Positions 53,104-62,787 of a stretch of DNA of 64,000 bases are shown here, piece by piece. This stretch comes from an uncultured Paracoccaceae bacterium (GTDB lineage: Bacteria; Pseudomonadota; Alphaproteobacteria; Rhodobacterales; Rhodobacteraceae). The notes below the pieces were generated by a model. That model had not been told where the DNA came from and did not search any database. It saw only the letters and a program-made list of their open reading frames with translations. The position numbers and the translations under genes are program-made. Each line of letters starts with the position of its first letter. The first letter of the stretch is position 1. The stretch lies in the NCBI GenBank assembly GCA_947492475.1, contig CANLNM010000001.1, positions 558,001 through 622,000 on the forward strand, read 5' to 3'.

Positions 53104-55767
53104 CTAAGGCAATGTCACCCGAAACGCTGCACCGCCCTGCCCGGGCAAATAAGAGACTTTGCCGCCCAAACGGTGCATGATTTCACGGCAAATCGCCAAT
53201 CCAAGCCCGGCCCCACCCGCAGTACGATGATCTGCAAGCCGAGAGAATTTTTCAAATATCAGTTTTTGGCTTTCCACAGGGATTCCATCGCCGTTGTCAA
53301 CGAAATCAACGACATACCGACCAGATACCCGGCTGGTTCGGATTTCTAACGCGGGCCGTTGCGCCAAACAATATTTTTGCGCGTTTGAAATCAAGTTGAT
53401 GAATACCTGCCCAAGGCGGTCCAAATCCGTATCCAGCATCACGCCGATTTCCTGATCGAAATCCCGATGAATCACCATCTCAGAACTGCGGCCCTCAGTT
53501 GCGGCAACGGCACGGTCGATCAAATCTCGCAGCGACCCGGTTTGCTGTTGCAACGTCACCTGACCATTTTCCAGCACACTCAGGTCCAGCAAATCATCCA
53601 GCAATCGCGTCAAACGAATGGCTTCGGCGTGAATGATTCCTGCATATCGATCCAAAGAAGCCTGATCCAGATCACCTTCGCGCAGGATTTCGGAAAAGGA
53701 TCGGATCGACGTCATCGGCGTGCGCAATTCATGGCTAATCTGGCTGAGGAAAGCATCCTTTTGGATCGACAATTGCGTCAGCTTTTCATTGGCTTCTCGC
53801 AGGGCACGCGCGGTGCGGTCCTGTTCGGCCGACTTCGCTTCGAGCCGGCTGGAATATTCCATAATCTGCGCGGTTTCATCGGCCACCGCGATCAAATCTT
53901 CGACTGAAACGCTGGCGCCTTCGGTCAGCTGGCCAATCATGGCATGCGCCGTCGCTGCCCCAACGGACCCTGACAGAACCTTTTCTAATCGTTCAATAAA
54001 ATCGGACGTCACATCGGGCAGATAACCCTCTTTGCCTTGGCGTGCCGCTTCGTTTTCAAAGAAAGTCTGCGCCTCGGCGGGTCCCAGAATGCGCTGCACC
54101 ATGATCAACAGATCCTCGGCGGCCGCAGCACTACGTGTCCATGTGGGAGCGGCGGCGGAATGTTCAAACACATTGACAAATTGCGCGCCCTGCAACCGTT
54201 CCAATGGTGTGGGAAAGGTCATGATCGAAATGATCATCATCGCCAGCGTGTTCAGCATCATTGACCAGAATAATGCATGCACAACCGGGTCCAGACCTTC
54301 GATGCCAAATAGGGCCTGCGGACGCAGCCAGTCAAACCCCCATGGACCATGATCCAGCACCGCCTGAGAAATCACCGCATCGGTGCCAAATGACGGCAAA
54401 AACAAGGTCCAGGCCCAGACGGCAAACCCGATCAGCAAACCAGATGCCGCGCCCAAACGGTTGGCGCCGCGCCAAAACAGGGCGGCAAAAACAGCGGGCA
54501 AAATTTGCGCGACCCCGGCAAAGGAAATCAACCCGATTGCGGCCAATGCTTCTGATCCGCCAGACAATCGGTAGTAAACATACCCCAGTGCCAACACGCC
54601 CGCGATGGACATGCGTCGCGCGCCCACAACCACCGAACGCACATCACCAGACAGCATCGCCCCCGTCCCCGAAGACGACAGCCATATCGGCACAACAATG
54701 TGGTTGGACACCATGGTTGCCAACGCAATGGTCGCAACGATCACCATAGATGTGGCCGATGAAAAGCCCCCCAAAAAGGACAGGATCGCCAATCCTTCGC
54801 GTTCTTGGCTCAGGGGAAGGGTCAGCACAAACAGGTCCGGGTTCGATCCCTCGGGCAGCAGGTCCAGCCCAATCACCGCAATTGGCACAACAAATAGCGA
54901 AATCGCTGCAAGGTATAGCGGAAAGGCCCAACTTGCCGTGGCCAAATGCCGTTCATCGACATTTTCCACCACCAAGACCTGAAACATGCGGGGCAGACAT
55001 ATGATCGCGGCAGCCGACAGGAATATCAGCGCAACCCAGCGCCCGCCCGGCTGTTCCCATTCCCCGATCGGGGAGGCATCAATACGCGTCAATGTATCTT
55101 GGACCCCATCCGCGATGCCCCAAACCACAAAGGCCCCAACCGCCATTAGCGCACCTAATTTGACCACCGCTTCGACGGCAATGGCCATGACGATGCCGTT
55201 ATGGCGTTCATTTGCATCCAGATTACGGGTGCCAAATAGGATCGTAAACACCGCCAGCCCCCCCGCAACCCAAAGCCCAGCGGTCGACAATTCTTCGGTG
55301 CCCCAATGCCGGCCTGCGGCCTCTGCAAAGACTGCAAATGACAGGGTAACCGATTGCAATTGCAGCGCGATATAGGGTGTCGTGCCAATCACAGCCATTA
55401 AGGTGACAATCACCCCCAGCATGGTGGATTTGCCGAACCGTGACGATATCAAATCAGCGATGGATGTGATGCGTTGGCTACGCCCAATGCGCACCAATTT
55501 GCGCAGGATCCACCACCATCCAATCAGGACCAAACTGGGTCCCAGATAGATCGTAATATATTCCAGACCGGATCGCGCCGCATATCCAACAGCGCCATAA
55601 AATGTCCAGGCGGTGCAATAGATCGACAAGGACAACGTATAAATCGTCGAGGATCGCAAAAAGGCCCCGCGCCCTTTTTCAACCTGACGTTCTGCGGCAA
55701 ACGCGACGATAAACAGGAACGCCACATAGGCAATGGCGACGGCAACCAATAGGTTAAACGACACCAT
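53104..55767 (-). CDS. CbrA-like sodium/solute symporter-sensor histidine kinase
   Basis: 887 residues. N-terminal SSS-family symporter domain with about 13 membrane segments (1-500), a STAC-like linker (about 515-600), a coiled coil, then HisKA (QISHELRTPMTSIRSFSEIL, phospho-His) and HATPase_c (NLISNAQKYC, VDNGDGIP, GGAGLGLAICREI). Architecture as in CbrA, where solute uptake or binding sets kinase output. The first in-frame ATG is directly after the stop of the 103-codon gene, part of a receiver-small membrane protein-kinase operon. Confidence 0.93.
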   Translation of the reverse strand: MVSFNLLVAVAIAYVAFLFIVAFAAERQVEKGRGAFLRSSTIYTLSLSIYCTAWTFYGAVGYAARSGLEYITIYLGPSLVLIGWWWILRKLVRIGRSQRITSIADLISSRFGKSTMLGVIVTLMAVIGTTPYIALQLQSVTLSFAVFAEAAGRHWGTEELSTAGLWVAGGLAVFTILFGTRNLDANERHNGIVMAIAVEAVVKLGALMAVGAFVVWGIADGVQDTLTRIDASPIGEWEQPGGRWVALIFLSAAAIICLPRMFQVLVVENVDERHLATASWAFPLYLAAISLFVVPIAVIGLDLLPEGSNPDLFVLTLPLSQEREGLAILSFLGGFSSATSMVIVATIALATMVSNHIVVPIWLSSSGTGAMLSGDVRSVVVGARRMSIAGVLALGYVYYRLSGGSEALAAIGLISFAGVAQILPAVFAALFWRGANRLGAASGLLIGFAVWAWTLFLPSFGTDAVISQAVLDHGPWGFDWLRPQALFGIEGLDPVVHALFWSMMLNTLAMMIISIMTFPTPLERLQGAQFVNVFEHSAAAPTWTRSAAAAEDLLIMVQRILGPAEAQTFFENEAARQGKEGYLPDVTSDFIERLEKVLSGSVGAATAHAMIGQLTEGASVSVEDLIAVADETAQIMEYSSRLEAKSAEQDRTARALREANEKLTQLSIQKDAFLSQISHELRTPMTSIRSFSEILREGDLDQASLDRYAGIIHAEAIRLTRLLDDLLDLSVLENGQVTLQQQTGSLRDLIDRAVAATEGRSSEMVIHRDFDQEIGVMLDTDLDRLGQVFINLISNAQKYCLAQRPALEIRTSRVSGRYVVDFVDNGDGIPVESQKLIFEKFSRLADHRTAGGAGLGLAICREIMHRLGGKVSYLPGQGGAAFRVTLP

Positions 55768-56079
55768 TTATGGCCTCTCTTGGTGGGATTTTGGTGCGGT
55801 TTGGGTCGGAAAATCAGACGCGCCTTCAGTGGGTGTCATCCCATCCCGAAGCTTGCGCGACACAGCCACAGCGACGGCCACCAGCACCAACCACACAAAA
55901 AACAGATACAGCAACGCATCTGCTGTCCCATGATCAGATTGCGCACCCCCCGGCCAAAGCAGGGGCATCAACACCAAAATCACCCCGATAATGGGCAACA
56001 ATCGGGCAAAATCCCGAATGCGCCGCTGTCGATACCCGGATCGTTCCAGAAATATCGGAGCTTGGCGCGGCGTGTTCAT
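55768..56079 (-). CDS. Small membrane protein between receiver and CbrA-like kinase
   Basis: 103 residues, two membrane segments (about 27-43 and 56-74), a basic N terminus and a charged tail. No family recognised. Its ATG overlaps the receiver stop by 4 bp and its stop touches the kinase start, so it is made with both and may be a partner of the kinase's membrane domain. Confidence 0.7.
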   Translation of the reverse strand: MNTPRQAPIFLERSGYRQRRIRDFARLLPIIGVILVLMPLLWPGGAQSDHGTADALLYLFFVWLVLVAVAVAVSRKLRDGMTPTEGASDFPTQTAPKSHQERP

Positions 56080-56498
56080 GCTGAATCTTGCCCAGCCAAG
56101 GCCCGCACATGTTCCAAAATCTCAGAATTCGAAAATGGCTTGGTCATGAACCGAGTGACCCCCAATGCTTCGGCCAATTCACGATCTTTGGTTTGACCGC
56201 GCGCCGTCAACATCATCACCGGCAGGTCATGCATATCCGCATCCCCGCGCAAATCGCGCAGGATGTCATAGCCCGACCGCCCCGGCAACATTACGTCCAA
56301 AATCACCATATCAGGTGGTGATGCGCGCACTTTGTCCATCGCAGTTGTGCCATCCGAATGGGTGTGCACCGTCCAGCCATCCCTTGATAGAATAAAGCTG
56401 ATTGCCTCGATGATGTTTGGCTCGTCCTCGATCAAAAGAACGCGCCGCCCCATTGCCTGCCCTTCCCGGCCAGTGCTGGTCATGCCCGTGCTGGTCAT
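56076..56498 (-). CDS. Single-domain response regulator (receiver only)
   Basis: 140 residues: a receiver domain with VLLIEDEPNIIEAI, phospho-acceptor Asp in VILDVMLPGRSGYD, MMLTARGQ (Thr switch) and MTKPFS (Lys). No output domain, so it must act by protein contacts. The first codons contain a duplicated pentapeptide (MTSTG twice). ATG 56498 has GGAGG eight bases upstream; an ATG 15 codons in is an alternative. The downstream symporter-kinase is its likely partner. Confidence 0.9.
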   Translation of the reverse strand: MTSTGMTSTGREGQAMGRRVLLIEDEPNIIEAISFILSRDGWTVHTHSDGTTAMDKVRASPPDMVILDVMLPGRSGYDILRDLRGDADMHDLPVMMLTARGQTKDRELAEALGVTRFMTKPFSNSEILEHVRALAGQDSA

Positions 56499-56595
56499 GG
56501 ATGTGTCCTCCCCGTCTTCGAACTATCGCGTCAAAGTTATGCACTTGTAAAGAACAGCAAACCTTGATGTGTCGCAGATTAACCAAATTGGTGGT

Positions 56596-57942
56596 CTACG
56601 ATTCAGCATTTTCTATCGGTTTCTCCCCAAGTTCCGACAGAATGGACGGTTCACGCCGCGCCACGCAGTCCGTTCTGGGACAAACGCGACACCCGATACC
56701 CACTGGCCGCGCCTCTGATTGTGGTAAATCCGAGGCCGGCAAAACAAGCATCGTCGCCTCCATAACAGGTTCGCGATCAAATCCCGCTGTGACTCTGGGA
56801 CGCGCAACCGCATAACATAAAAACCGCTCAGAGGGTTCGCCCGGCAATGCCACATGCCCCCGAATGGGAAAACCCGGTCGCGCCAAGGATTGATAAATCG
56901 GCCAAAGCGGACAGGACCCGCTGGCCCGCGGCAATTGAAACCCGCCCAGTGGTTTTTGATAAATCAACGCCCCCGACATGTCACAAATCGCCAAGCCACG
57001 CTGGGGTTTGCCCGGTTGATCCGGCAAATGGGCCAGACGGCGCAGAATTTGATCCATAGGCACATCAAACATGTCCGCCAATGTATCCGGGTTGGGCCCC
57101 ACATCATTCACGGCCTGAAAAAACGGCTCAAATGGCAACGCCCGCGCATCCGCCGAATATTCCCTTAGATGCGCGCGCAAAATACGCTGCGACACCCGTG
57201 ATGGCGGCGTATCTGCGGCCCCCAACACATCGCTGATCACTGCTGTGCTATCACCAGCCAATGCAGCCTGATCCAAATCCGGCAACCAATATCCACGCCG
57301 CGCCAAGAACGATTCAACCTCTTCTTGGGGCAACAAAGCAGTCCCGCCTTCGTCTTCGGCGGTGTCCAGATACGCCACCAAAGATTGCGAACTTTCTGCC
57401 AAACGCTGGCTGTCTTTGTGAATATTGCCATGAAACCGGTTCAGCCAATCCTGATCCAATGTGTCATCTTCGACCAAAATCGACGCCGTGGACCGGATAG
57501 AGGTCACAGCTGAAATCACTTCATGCAGGGCCTCGGCCAATTGGGGGTCATGGGCCAAACGGTCTGCCAGAACCTTGATCTGTTCCTCAAGCTGGCCGAT
57601 GCGACGGTTCTGTGCGGCGATCAACCCGGCCCAGCCCGGAAACCGGCCGGCAAATTCTTCGGATCGGGTCAGTTCGACGCCCCTGTCAGAAACCCGTGCC
57701 GCGGCCTGCCCCAGCGCCTCGAGCACCCCCGCCTCGGCCCCATCCGTTAAGGTTGTTCGTTCAACCCCCAAAGCCTGCGCGATGTCTTGCAACAATTTGC
57801 CGCCGATTCTGCGCCGATTATGTTCAATCAAGTTCAAATAGGATGCGGAAATCCCGGCCTGACGCGCCAGATCTGATTGGCGCATGCCCCGATCCATGCG
57901 CCGTTCACGGATGCGGGTTCCTGTCAGCTGCTTCTGAGACAT
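56596..57942 (-). CDS. ScfR-type XRE-family transcriptional regulator
   Basis: 448 residues. N-terminal XRE HTH (RIRERRMDRGMRQSDLARQ, ISASYLNLIEHNRRRIG), then a long helical region, and a C-terminal DUF2083/ScfR-type sensor part (YPFEPFFQAVND-like region, LPRASGSCPLWP, CRVCPRTDCVARREPSIL). ScfR family proteins sense short-chain acyl-CoAs. The middle region about 135-195 reads like a histidine-kinase dimerisation hairpin (LHEVISAVTSIRSTASIL, RFHGNIHKDSQRLAESSQ) without a catalytic domain. Divergent from the Tat binding-protein operon, so it may regulate it. Confidence 0.85.
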   Translation of the reverse strand: MSQKQLTGTRIRERRMDRGMRQSDLARQAGISASYLNLIEHNRRRIGGKLLQDIAQALGVERTTLTDGAEAGVLEALGQAAARVSDRGVELTRSEEFAGRFPGWAGLIAAQNRRIGQLEEQIKVLADRLAHDPQLAEALHEVISAVTSIRSTASILVEDDTLDQDWLNRFHGNIHKDSQRLAESSQSLVAYLDTAEDEGGTALLPQEEVESFLARRGYWLPDLDQAALAGDSTAVISDVLGAADTPPSRVSQRILRAHLREYSADARALPFEPFFQAVNDVGPNPDTLADMFDVPMDQILRRLAHLPDQPGKPQRGLAICDMSGALIYQKPLGGFQLPRASGSCPLWPIYQSLARPGFPIRGHVALPGEPSERFLCYAVARPRVTAGFDREPVMEATMLVLPASDLPQSEARPVGIGCRVCPRTDCVARREPSILSELGEKPIENAES

Positions 57943-58002
57943 TGCTGGTTTCCAATTTCCTGAGGCTTTTCATGTCCATTCTGCAGTCGCAAGAAAATGA
58001 AT

Positions 58003-58116
58003 TTACACACTTCGCACCTGCAGTGTGCAATTCTTTACAAAAATATTGTTGCGTCAATGGGCCTTGTTGAAAAATTTACGAATTCGTAACGATACTTAAA
58101 ACACAGTGTAAACTGT
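58003..58116. promoter_or_regulatory. Cluster of three palindromes between ScfR-type gene and ABC operon
   Basis: In the 225-bp divergent intergenic region: TTACACAC (58003-58010) with GTGTGCAA (58023-58030); a perfect 14-bp palindrome TTACGAATTCGTAA (58076-58089); and ACAGT-GTAA-ACTGT (58103-58116), 52 bp before the binding-protein start. Candidate sites for the adjacent regulator or another factor; no -35/-10 pair stood out. Confidence 0.5.
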
Positions 58117-58167
58117 ACGCAGCAGGGCAGAGGAGGCCCAGCTGCACCACAAACAGGGAGGATTCTA

Positions 58168-59514
58168 ATGTCCAAAACCAACTTTACACGTCGTCGCGTG
58201 CTGAAATCTGGTGCCGTTGCTGGCGCTGCTTTGGCCACACCGACGATCTTTACGGCGTCTTCGGTTGCTGCGTTCACCAATGAACCAACCGGGTCCACCG
58301 TGACCTTTGGCTTTAACGTGCCACAGACCGGTCCATATGCGGACGAAGGCGCGGACGAATTGCGCGCATATGAACTTGCGGTTGAGCACCTGAATGGCGG
58401 TGGCGATGGCGGCATGCTGAGCACATTCAGCTCTAATGCGCTGGAAGGCACAGGTATTCTTGGCAAAGAAGTGAACTTTGTCACAGGTGACACACAGACC
58501 AAATCAGACGCGGCCCGTGCATCGGCCAAGTCGATGATCGAAAAAGACGGCGCCATCATGATCACCGGCGGGTCATCCTCGGGTGTGGCGATTGCGGTTC
58601 AGGGTCTGTGCCAAGAAGCTGGCGTGATCTTTATGGCCGGTCTGACACATTCGAACGACACAACCGGCAAAGACAAGAAAGCCAACGGTTTTCGTCACTT
58701 CTTTAACGGCTACATGTCTGGTGCGGCTTTGGCACCGGTGTTGGCCAATCGCTATGGAACAGACCGCAAGGCCTATCACCTGACCGCTGACTACACATGG
58801 GGCTGGACACAGCAAGAATCCATCGCGGCTTCAACAGAAGCCATGGGTTGGGAAACTGTTAACGACGTGCGCACGCCGCTCGCCGAAACAGATTTCTCTG
58901 CGTATATCGCGCCTGTGCTGAACTCTGGTGCGGATGTTCTGGTTCTGAACCATTACGGCGGCAACATGGTGAACTCGCTGACCAACGCGGTTCAGTTTGG
59001 CCTGCGCGAAGCATCTGCCAATGGCAAAAACTTCGAAATCGTTGTGCCGCTCTATTCGCGTCTGATGGCGCAGGGTGCGGGAGCCAACGTGGCCGGGATC
59101 CTTGGATCGACCAACTGGCACTGGACGCTGGATCGTCCGGGAACTGCTGAATTCGTTCAGTCGTTTGGCCAAAAATACGGTCGCCCACCTAGCCAGGCTG
59201 CACACACGACATATTGCCAGACCATCCTTTATGCGGATGCGGCACAGCGTGCGGGGTCCTTTAACCCATGTGCGATTGCCGAAGCTCTGGAAGACTTTGA
59301 ATTCTCTGGTTTGGGCAACGGTGACGTTCTGTACCGTGGCGCTGATCACCAGTGTTTCAAAGACGTGCTGGTTGTGCAGGGTAAAGAAAACCCTGAAAAC
59401 GAGTTCGATCTTCTCGAAGTTGTGGAAGTTACACCGGCGGCTCAGGTTACATATGAACCTGATCACCCGATGTTTGCAGGTGGCTCTTTGGGTGAATGTA
59501 ACCCAGGCGCTTAA
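58168..59514 (+). CDS. Tat-exported substrate-binding protein of HAAT-type ABC importer
   Basis: 448 residues. N terminus MSKTNFTRRRVLKSGAVAGA has a twin-arginine motif (TRRRVLK) and a hydrophobic, mildly charged h-region, cleavage near VAA. Mature part is a Peripla_BP_6-type type I binding fold (VTFGFNVPQTGPYADEGADE, ITGGSSSGVAIAVQG, YTWGWTQQESIA). Several cysteines (GLCQE, TYCQT, NPCAI, HQCFK, GECNP) lie in the mature protein. Tat rather than Sec export is less common for such proteins. Followed by a strong hairpin and the permease/ATPase genes. Substrate: amino acid, amide or similar; not assignable. Confidence 0.92.
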   Translation: MSKTNFTRRRVLKSGAVAGAALATPTIFTASSVAAFTNEPTGSTVTFGFNVPQTGPYADEGADELRAYELAVEHLNGGGDGGMLSTFSSNALEGTGILGKEVNFVTGDTQTKSDAARASAKSMIEKDGAIMITGGSSSGVAIAVQGLCQEAGVIFMAGLTHSNDTTGKDKKANGFRHFFNGYMSGAALAPVLANRYGTDRKAYHLTADYTWGWTQQESIAASTEAMGWETVNDVRTPLAETDFSAYIAPVLNSGADVLVLNHYGGNMVNSLTNAVQFGLREASANGKNFEIVVPLYSRLMAQGAGANVAGILGSTNWHWTLDRPGTAEFVQSFGQKYGRPPSQAAHTTYCQTILYADAAQRAGSFNPCAIAEALEDFEFSGLGNGDVLYRGADHQCFKDVLVVQGKENPENEFDLLEVVEVTPAAQVTYEPDHPMFAGGSLGECNPGA

Positions 59515-59528
59515 TCTATCCATCAAAT

Positions 59529-59551
59529 GGGCGCGCGCAATCCGCGCGTCC
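59529..59551 (+). other. Stable intercistronic hairpin after the binding-protein gene
   Basis: GGGCGCGCG (59529-59537) / CGCGCGTCC (59543-59551), nine pairs with one G-U, loop CAATC, no U-run. Hairpins here commonly protect the 5' cistron so that binding protein exceeds permease. Confidence 0.6.
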
Positions 59552-59680
59552 ATACCTGCCATAACCCACTGAAAAACTGCGCATATTGGCAGCATAGCAG
59601 GCCCGCATGCACGCAAAACCCCCGGATCAAATCGGGTCTACGTGCGCGCCCCGCCTGACTCCTATGACAAAGGAAGAACA

Positions 59681-60802
59681 ATGACCTCTCCAGGGAATGG
59701 ACTGATAAAGGCGGCCACCACTCCGCTTATTCTCGTGGTAATCGTCGGCTTATTGCTGGCCTTCATTCCACTTAATGAACTCATTCTTCAGCTGCTTAAC
59801 GGTCTGGACAAAGGCTCGGCTTATGCCTTGATTGCCCTCGGACTGACGCTGATTTTCGGCACGCTTGGTGTTGTGAACTTTGCCCATGGGGCGCTGTTTA
59901 TGATCGGGTCGTTCTGTGCGGTGACGCTGAGCCGTATCCTGTCTTTGTCTTACGAAGTGATCGACCCGGAACGCAAAGATTTCCTTGGCAACCCCCTAAA
60001 GGTGGATGTGCCCTATGTGGAAAAATGGTTCGGCGAAGCCACGGGCGCGGCCATTATCGACTGGGCTGTGCCGCTGGCGATCCTGTTTGCCATTCCGGTG
60101 ATGATCGCCGTTGGTTTCATCATGGAACGCGGGCTGATCAAACATTTCTACAAACGTCCCCACGCGGATCAGATCCTTGTGACATTTGGTCTGGCGATTG
60201 TTTTGCAGGAAATCATCAAAGCCCTCTATGGCGCCAACCCGATCCCAACCCCTGCCCCAGAAGTGTTCAAAGGCTCGTTCGACTTTGGGGTCTGGATGGG
60301 ATTTGACGCCAACAAAATCCTCTATCCTTACTGGCGCATCGTCTATTTCTTGTTCTCAGCGGCCATCATCGGCGCAGTCTTTGCCTTTTTGCGGTTCACC
60401 ACCTTTGGGATGGTTGTGCGCGCAGGGATGGCTGACCGTGAAACCGTGGGTCTGCTGGGCATCAACATCGACAAACGCTTTACCATGATGTTTGGCATCG
60501 CCGCCGCCGTCGCTGGTCTGGCCGGTGTGATGTACACACCGATCAATTCGCCAAACTACCATATGGGCATGGATTTCCTTGTTCTGTCCTTTGTTGTGGT
60601 GGTTGTTGGTGGCATGGGATCGCTGCCCGGTGCGGTTCTGGCAGGCTTTATGCTGGGTATCCTGCAAAGCTTTGCGTCCATGAACATCTTCAAAGACATC
60701 ATCCCCGGCATCGACCAAATCATCATCTACGTCGTTGCTATTATCATTCTGCTGACCCGTCCTCGGGGCCTGATGGGCCGCAAGGGCGTGATGGAGGAAT
60801 AA
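59681..60802 (+). CDS. livH: HAAT-type ABC permease, LivH-like
   Basis: 373 residues from ATG 59681 (AAGGAAG upstream). About eight membrane segments; family motif GLTLIFGTLGVVNFAHGALFMIG near residue 65, an insertion of about 40 residues after the second segment (EVIDPERKDFLGNPLKVD), EAA-type loop (GMADRETVGLLGINIDKRFTMMF). Transports with livM; substrate determined by the upstream binding protein. The gene ends 3 bp before livM. Confidence 0.92.
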   Translation: MTSPGNGLIKAATTPLILVVIVGLLLAFIPLNELILQLLNGLDKGSAYALIALGLTLIFGTLGVVNFAHGALFMIGSFCAVTLSRILSLSYEVIDPERKDFLGNPLKVDVPYVEKWFGEATGAAIIDWAVPLAILFAIPVMIAVGFIMERGLIKHFYKRPHADQILVTFGLAIVLQEIIKALYGANPIPTPAPEVFKGSFDFGVWMGFDANKILYPYWRIVYFLFSAAIIGAVFAFLRFTTFGMVVRAGMADRETVGLLGINIDKRFTMMFGIAAAVAGLAGVMYTPINSPNYHMGMDFLVLSFVVVVVGGMGSLPGAVLAGFMLGILQSFASMNIFKDIIPGIDQIIIYVVAIIILLTRPRGLMGRKGVMEE

Positions 60803-60805
60803 GCC

Positions 60806-62005
60806 ATGCTCGGTCTTACCAAAAAAGACACTACCCTCTTGATCGTTGTGGCCATCCTGTCCATGTGCGCACCGTTCATCCTGAACCCCTTCCCCGAAGG
60901 CTCCGCCCTGGCGCAGTTCAACGCAGGTTATCCTGACTTGATGCAACGCTTTGTAATCTTTGGCATCTTTGCCGTCGGGTTTAATCTGTTATTCGGCCTG
61001 ACAGGCTATCTGTCCTTTGGTCACGCCGCGTTTCTGGGTGTGGGGTCCTACTCAGCCGTTTGGATGTTCAAACTGCTATCCATGAACGTCCTGCCCGCCA
61101 TTATCCTGTCGGTCATCGTGGCCGGATTGTTCAGCCTGCTGATTGGATATGTCAGTCTGCGGCGCTCGGGCATCTACTTTTCGATCCTGACGCTGGCATT
61201 CGCGGAAATGTCATTCCGGTTGGCCTATTCGGTGCTAACACCGCTGACCAACGGCGAAACCGGCCTGCAATTGGCGCTGGATGACCCCCGCATTCTGGAC
61301 GGAGGCGGCACGCTGACTTCACTCCCTGTTACCAACCTGTTTGGGCTGGAAATGCGGTCGACCTATACATTGGACGTGGCGGGCTGGTCGTTTGACTTCT
61401 CGGTTGGCTACTACCTATGTGCGTTGATCCTGATCGCGGCCTTCTATCTGTCGATCCGCATCTTCCGCTCGCCGTTTGGACTGATGTTGCGGGCGGTGAA
61501 ATCCAACCAGCAACGGATGATGTATACAGGTCTGAACCCCCGTCCCTACACATTGGCTGTGTTTGTGATTTCTGGCATGTATGCCGGTCTGGCCGGTGGT
61601 TTGATGGCGTCGATGGATCCTTTGGCTGGGGCCGAACGGATGCAATGGACCCAATCGGGCGAAGTTGTTCTGATGACGGTTCTGGGCGGCGTTGGCACTT
61701 TGATCGGTCCGGTGCTGGGCGCGGGCTTTATCAAGTACTTCGAAAACATCTTTTCGAAGATCAACGACACCGTGTTGCATGGCTGGTTTGAATTCCTGCC
61801 AGACGGGCTTGAAAACCTGATCGTCACCATTCTGCACCCGTTTATCGGCAAAGGCTGGCACCTGACATTGGGCATCATGTTCATGCTGGTTGTGACCTTC
61901 TTGCCCGGTGGTCTGGTGGATGGCGGCAAACGGATCGGCAATCTGCTGAAACGCAAAAAAGCCCCCGATGAAACCGTCACCCCCAACACAAACCCCGCCG
62001 AATAA
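60806..62005 (+). CDS. livM: HAAT-type ABC permease, LivM-like
   Basis: 399 residues; about nine membrane segments. Family motifs [21 protein letters not shown] near residue 55, [19 protein letters not shown] and [20 protein letters not shown] near 260-290. Slightly longer than typical LivM, with a basic C-terminal tail ([13 protein letters not shown]). Confidence 0.92.
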   Translation: MLGLTKKDTTLLIVVAILSMCAPFILNPFPEGSALAQFNAGYPDLMQRFVIFGIFAVGFNLLFGLTGYLSFGHAAFLGVGSYSAVWMFKLLSMNVLPAIILSVIVAGLFSLLIGYVSLRRSGIYFSILTLAFAEMSFRLAYSVLTPLTNGETGLQLALDDPRILDGGGTLTSLPVTNLFGLEMRSTYTLDVAGWSFDFSVGYYLCALILIAAFYLSIRIFRSPFGLMLRAVKSNQQRMMYTGLNPRPYTLAVFVISGMYAGLAGGLMASMDPLAGAERMQWTQSGEVVLMTVLGGVGTLIGPVLGAGFIKYFENIFSKINDTVLHGWFEFLPDGLENLIVTILHPFIGKGWHLTLGIMFMLVVTFLPGGLVDGGKRIGNLLKRKKAPDETVTPNTNPAE

Positions 62006-62017
62006 GGAGCACGACCT

Positions 62018-62776
62018 ATGGGTATTCTCGAAGTCAAAGGCGTGAACAAACGCTTCGGTGGTTTGCAAGCGCTGGGGGATGTGAACCTCAGCGTAACCGA
62101 AAACACCTGCCACGCAATTATCGGCCCAAACGGGGCCGGTAAATCCACCCTGCTGAACTGTTTGGTGGGCAAATTGATCCCCGACAGCGGATCGGTTAGT
62201 TTTGATGGCCAATCGGTGCTGGGACGTAAACCGTTTGAAATCAACCAGATGGGCATATCGCGCGTGTTCCAAACGCCAGAAATCTTTGCGGATCTGACGG
62301 TGTTGGAAAACGTGATGATCCCTTGTTTTGCGCGTCGCGATGGGTCCTACCGGATGCATGCCATTGAATCTGTGGGCGACGAAAAAGACATTCTGGAAAT
62401 GGCAGAAAAACAATTGTCGGACGTCAAGATGCTGGACAAATCCAACATCACCGCGTCGTCCCTGTCACGTGGGGATAAACGGCGGTTGGAAATGGCCATG
62501 TGTCTGGTGCAGGAACCGCGTCTGTTGCTGCTGGATGAACCCACCGCCGGGATGGCCCGCGCGGATACGGAAAACACCATTCAGCTGCTCAAAGACATCC
62601 GTACGGAACGCGGCCTGACCATGGCGATCATCGAACACGATATGAATGTTGTGTTCAGCCTTGCCGATCGGATCACCGTTTTGGCACAGGGCACCCCCTT
62701 GGTCGAAGACATCCCGGAAAACATCAAAGGCCATCCCAAGGTACGCGAAGCGTATCTGGGCGAAGCGCAGGTCTAA
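62018..62776 (+). CDS. livG: HAAT-type ABC ATPase, LivG-like
   Basis: 252 residues. Walker A GPNGAGKSTLLN near residue 37, Walker B LLLLDEPTAG near 168, H-loop IIEHDMNVVFSLAD. The signature motif reads LSRGDKRRLE rather than the usual LS[GY]GQ-type, a variant worth noting. Preceded by AAGGAG-like sequence; 12 bp from livM. Confidence 0.93.
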   Translation: MGILEVKGVNKRFGGLQALGDVNLSVTENTCHAIIGPNGAGKSTLLNCLVGKLIPDSGSVSFDGQSVLGRKPFEINQMGISRVFQTPEIFADLTVLENVMIPCFARRDGSYRMHAIESVGDEKDILEMAEKQLSDVKMLDKSNITASSLSRGDKRRLEMAMCLVQEPRLLLLDEPTAGMARADTENTIQLLKDIRTERGLTMAIIEHDMNVVFSLADRITVLAQGTPLVEDIPENIKGHPKVREAYLGEAQV

Positions 62777-62787
62777 GGAGCAACATT

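Noticed and set aside
61415-62413. 332-codon minus-strand open frame across livM/livG
   Set aside because: Shadow of two well-supported genes; His/Gln-rich with no family pattern.
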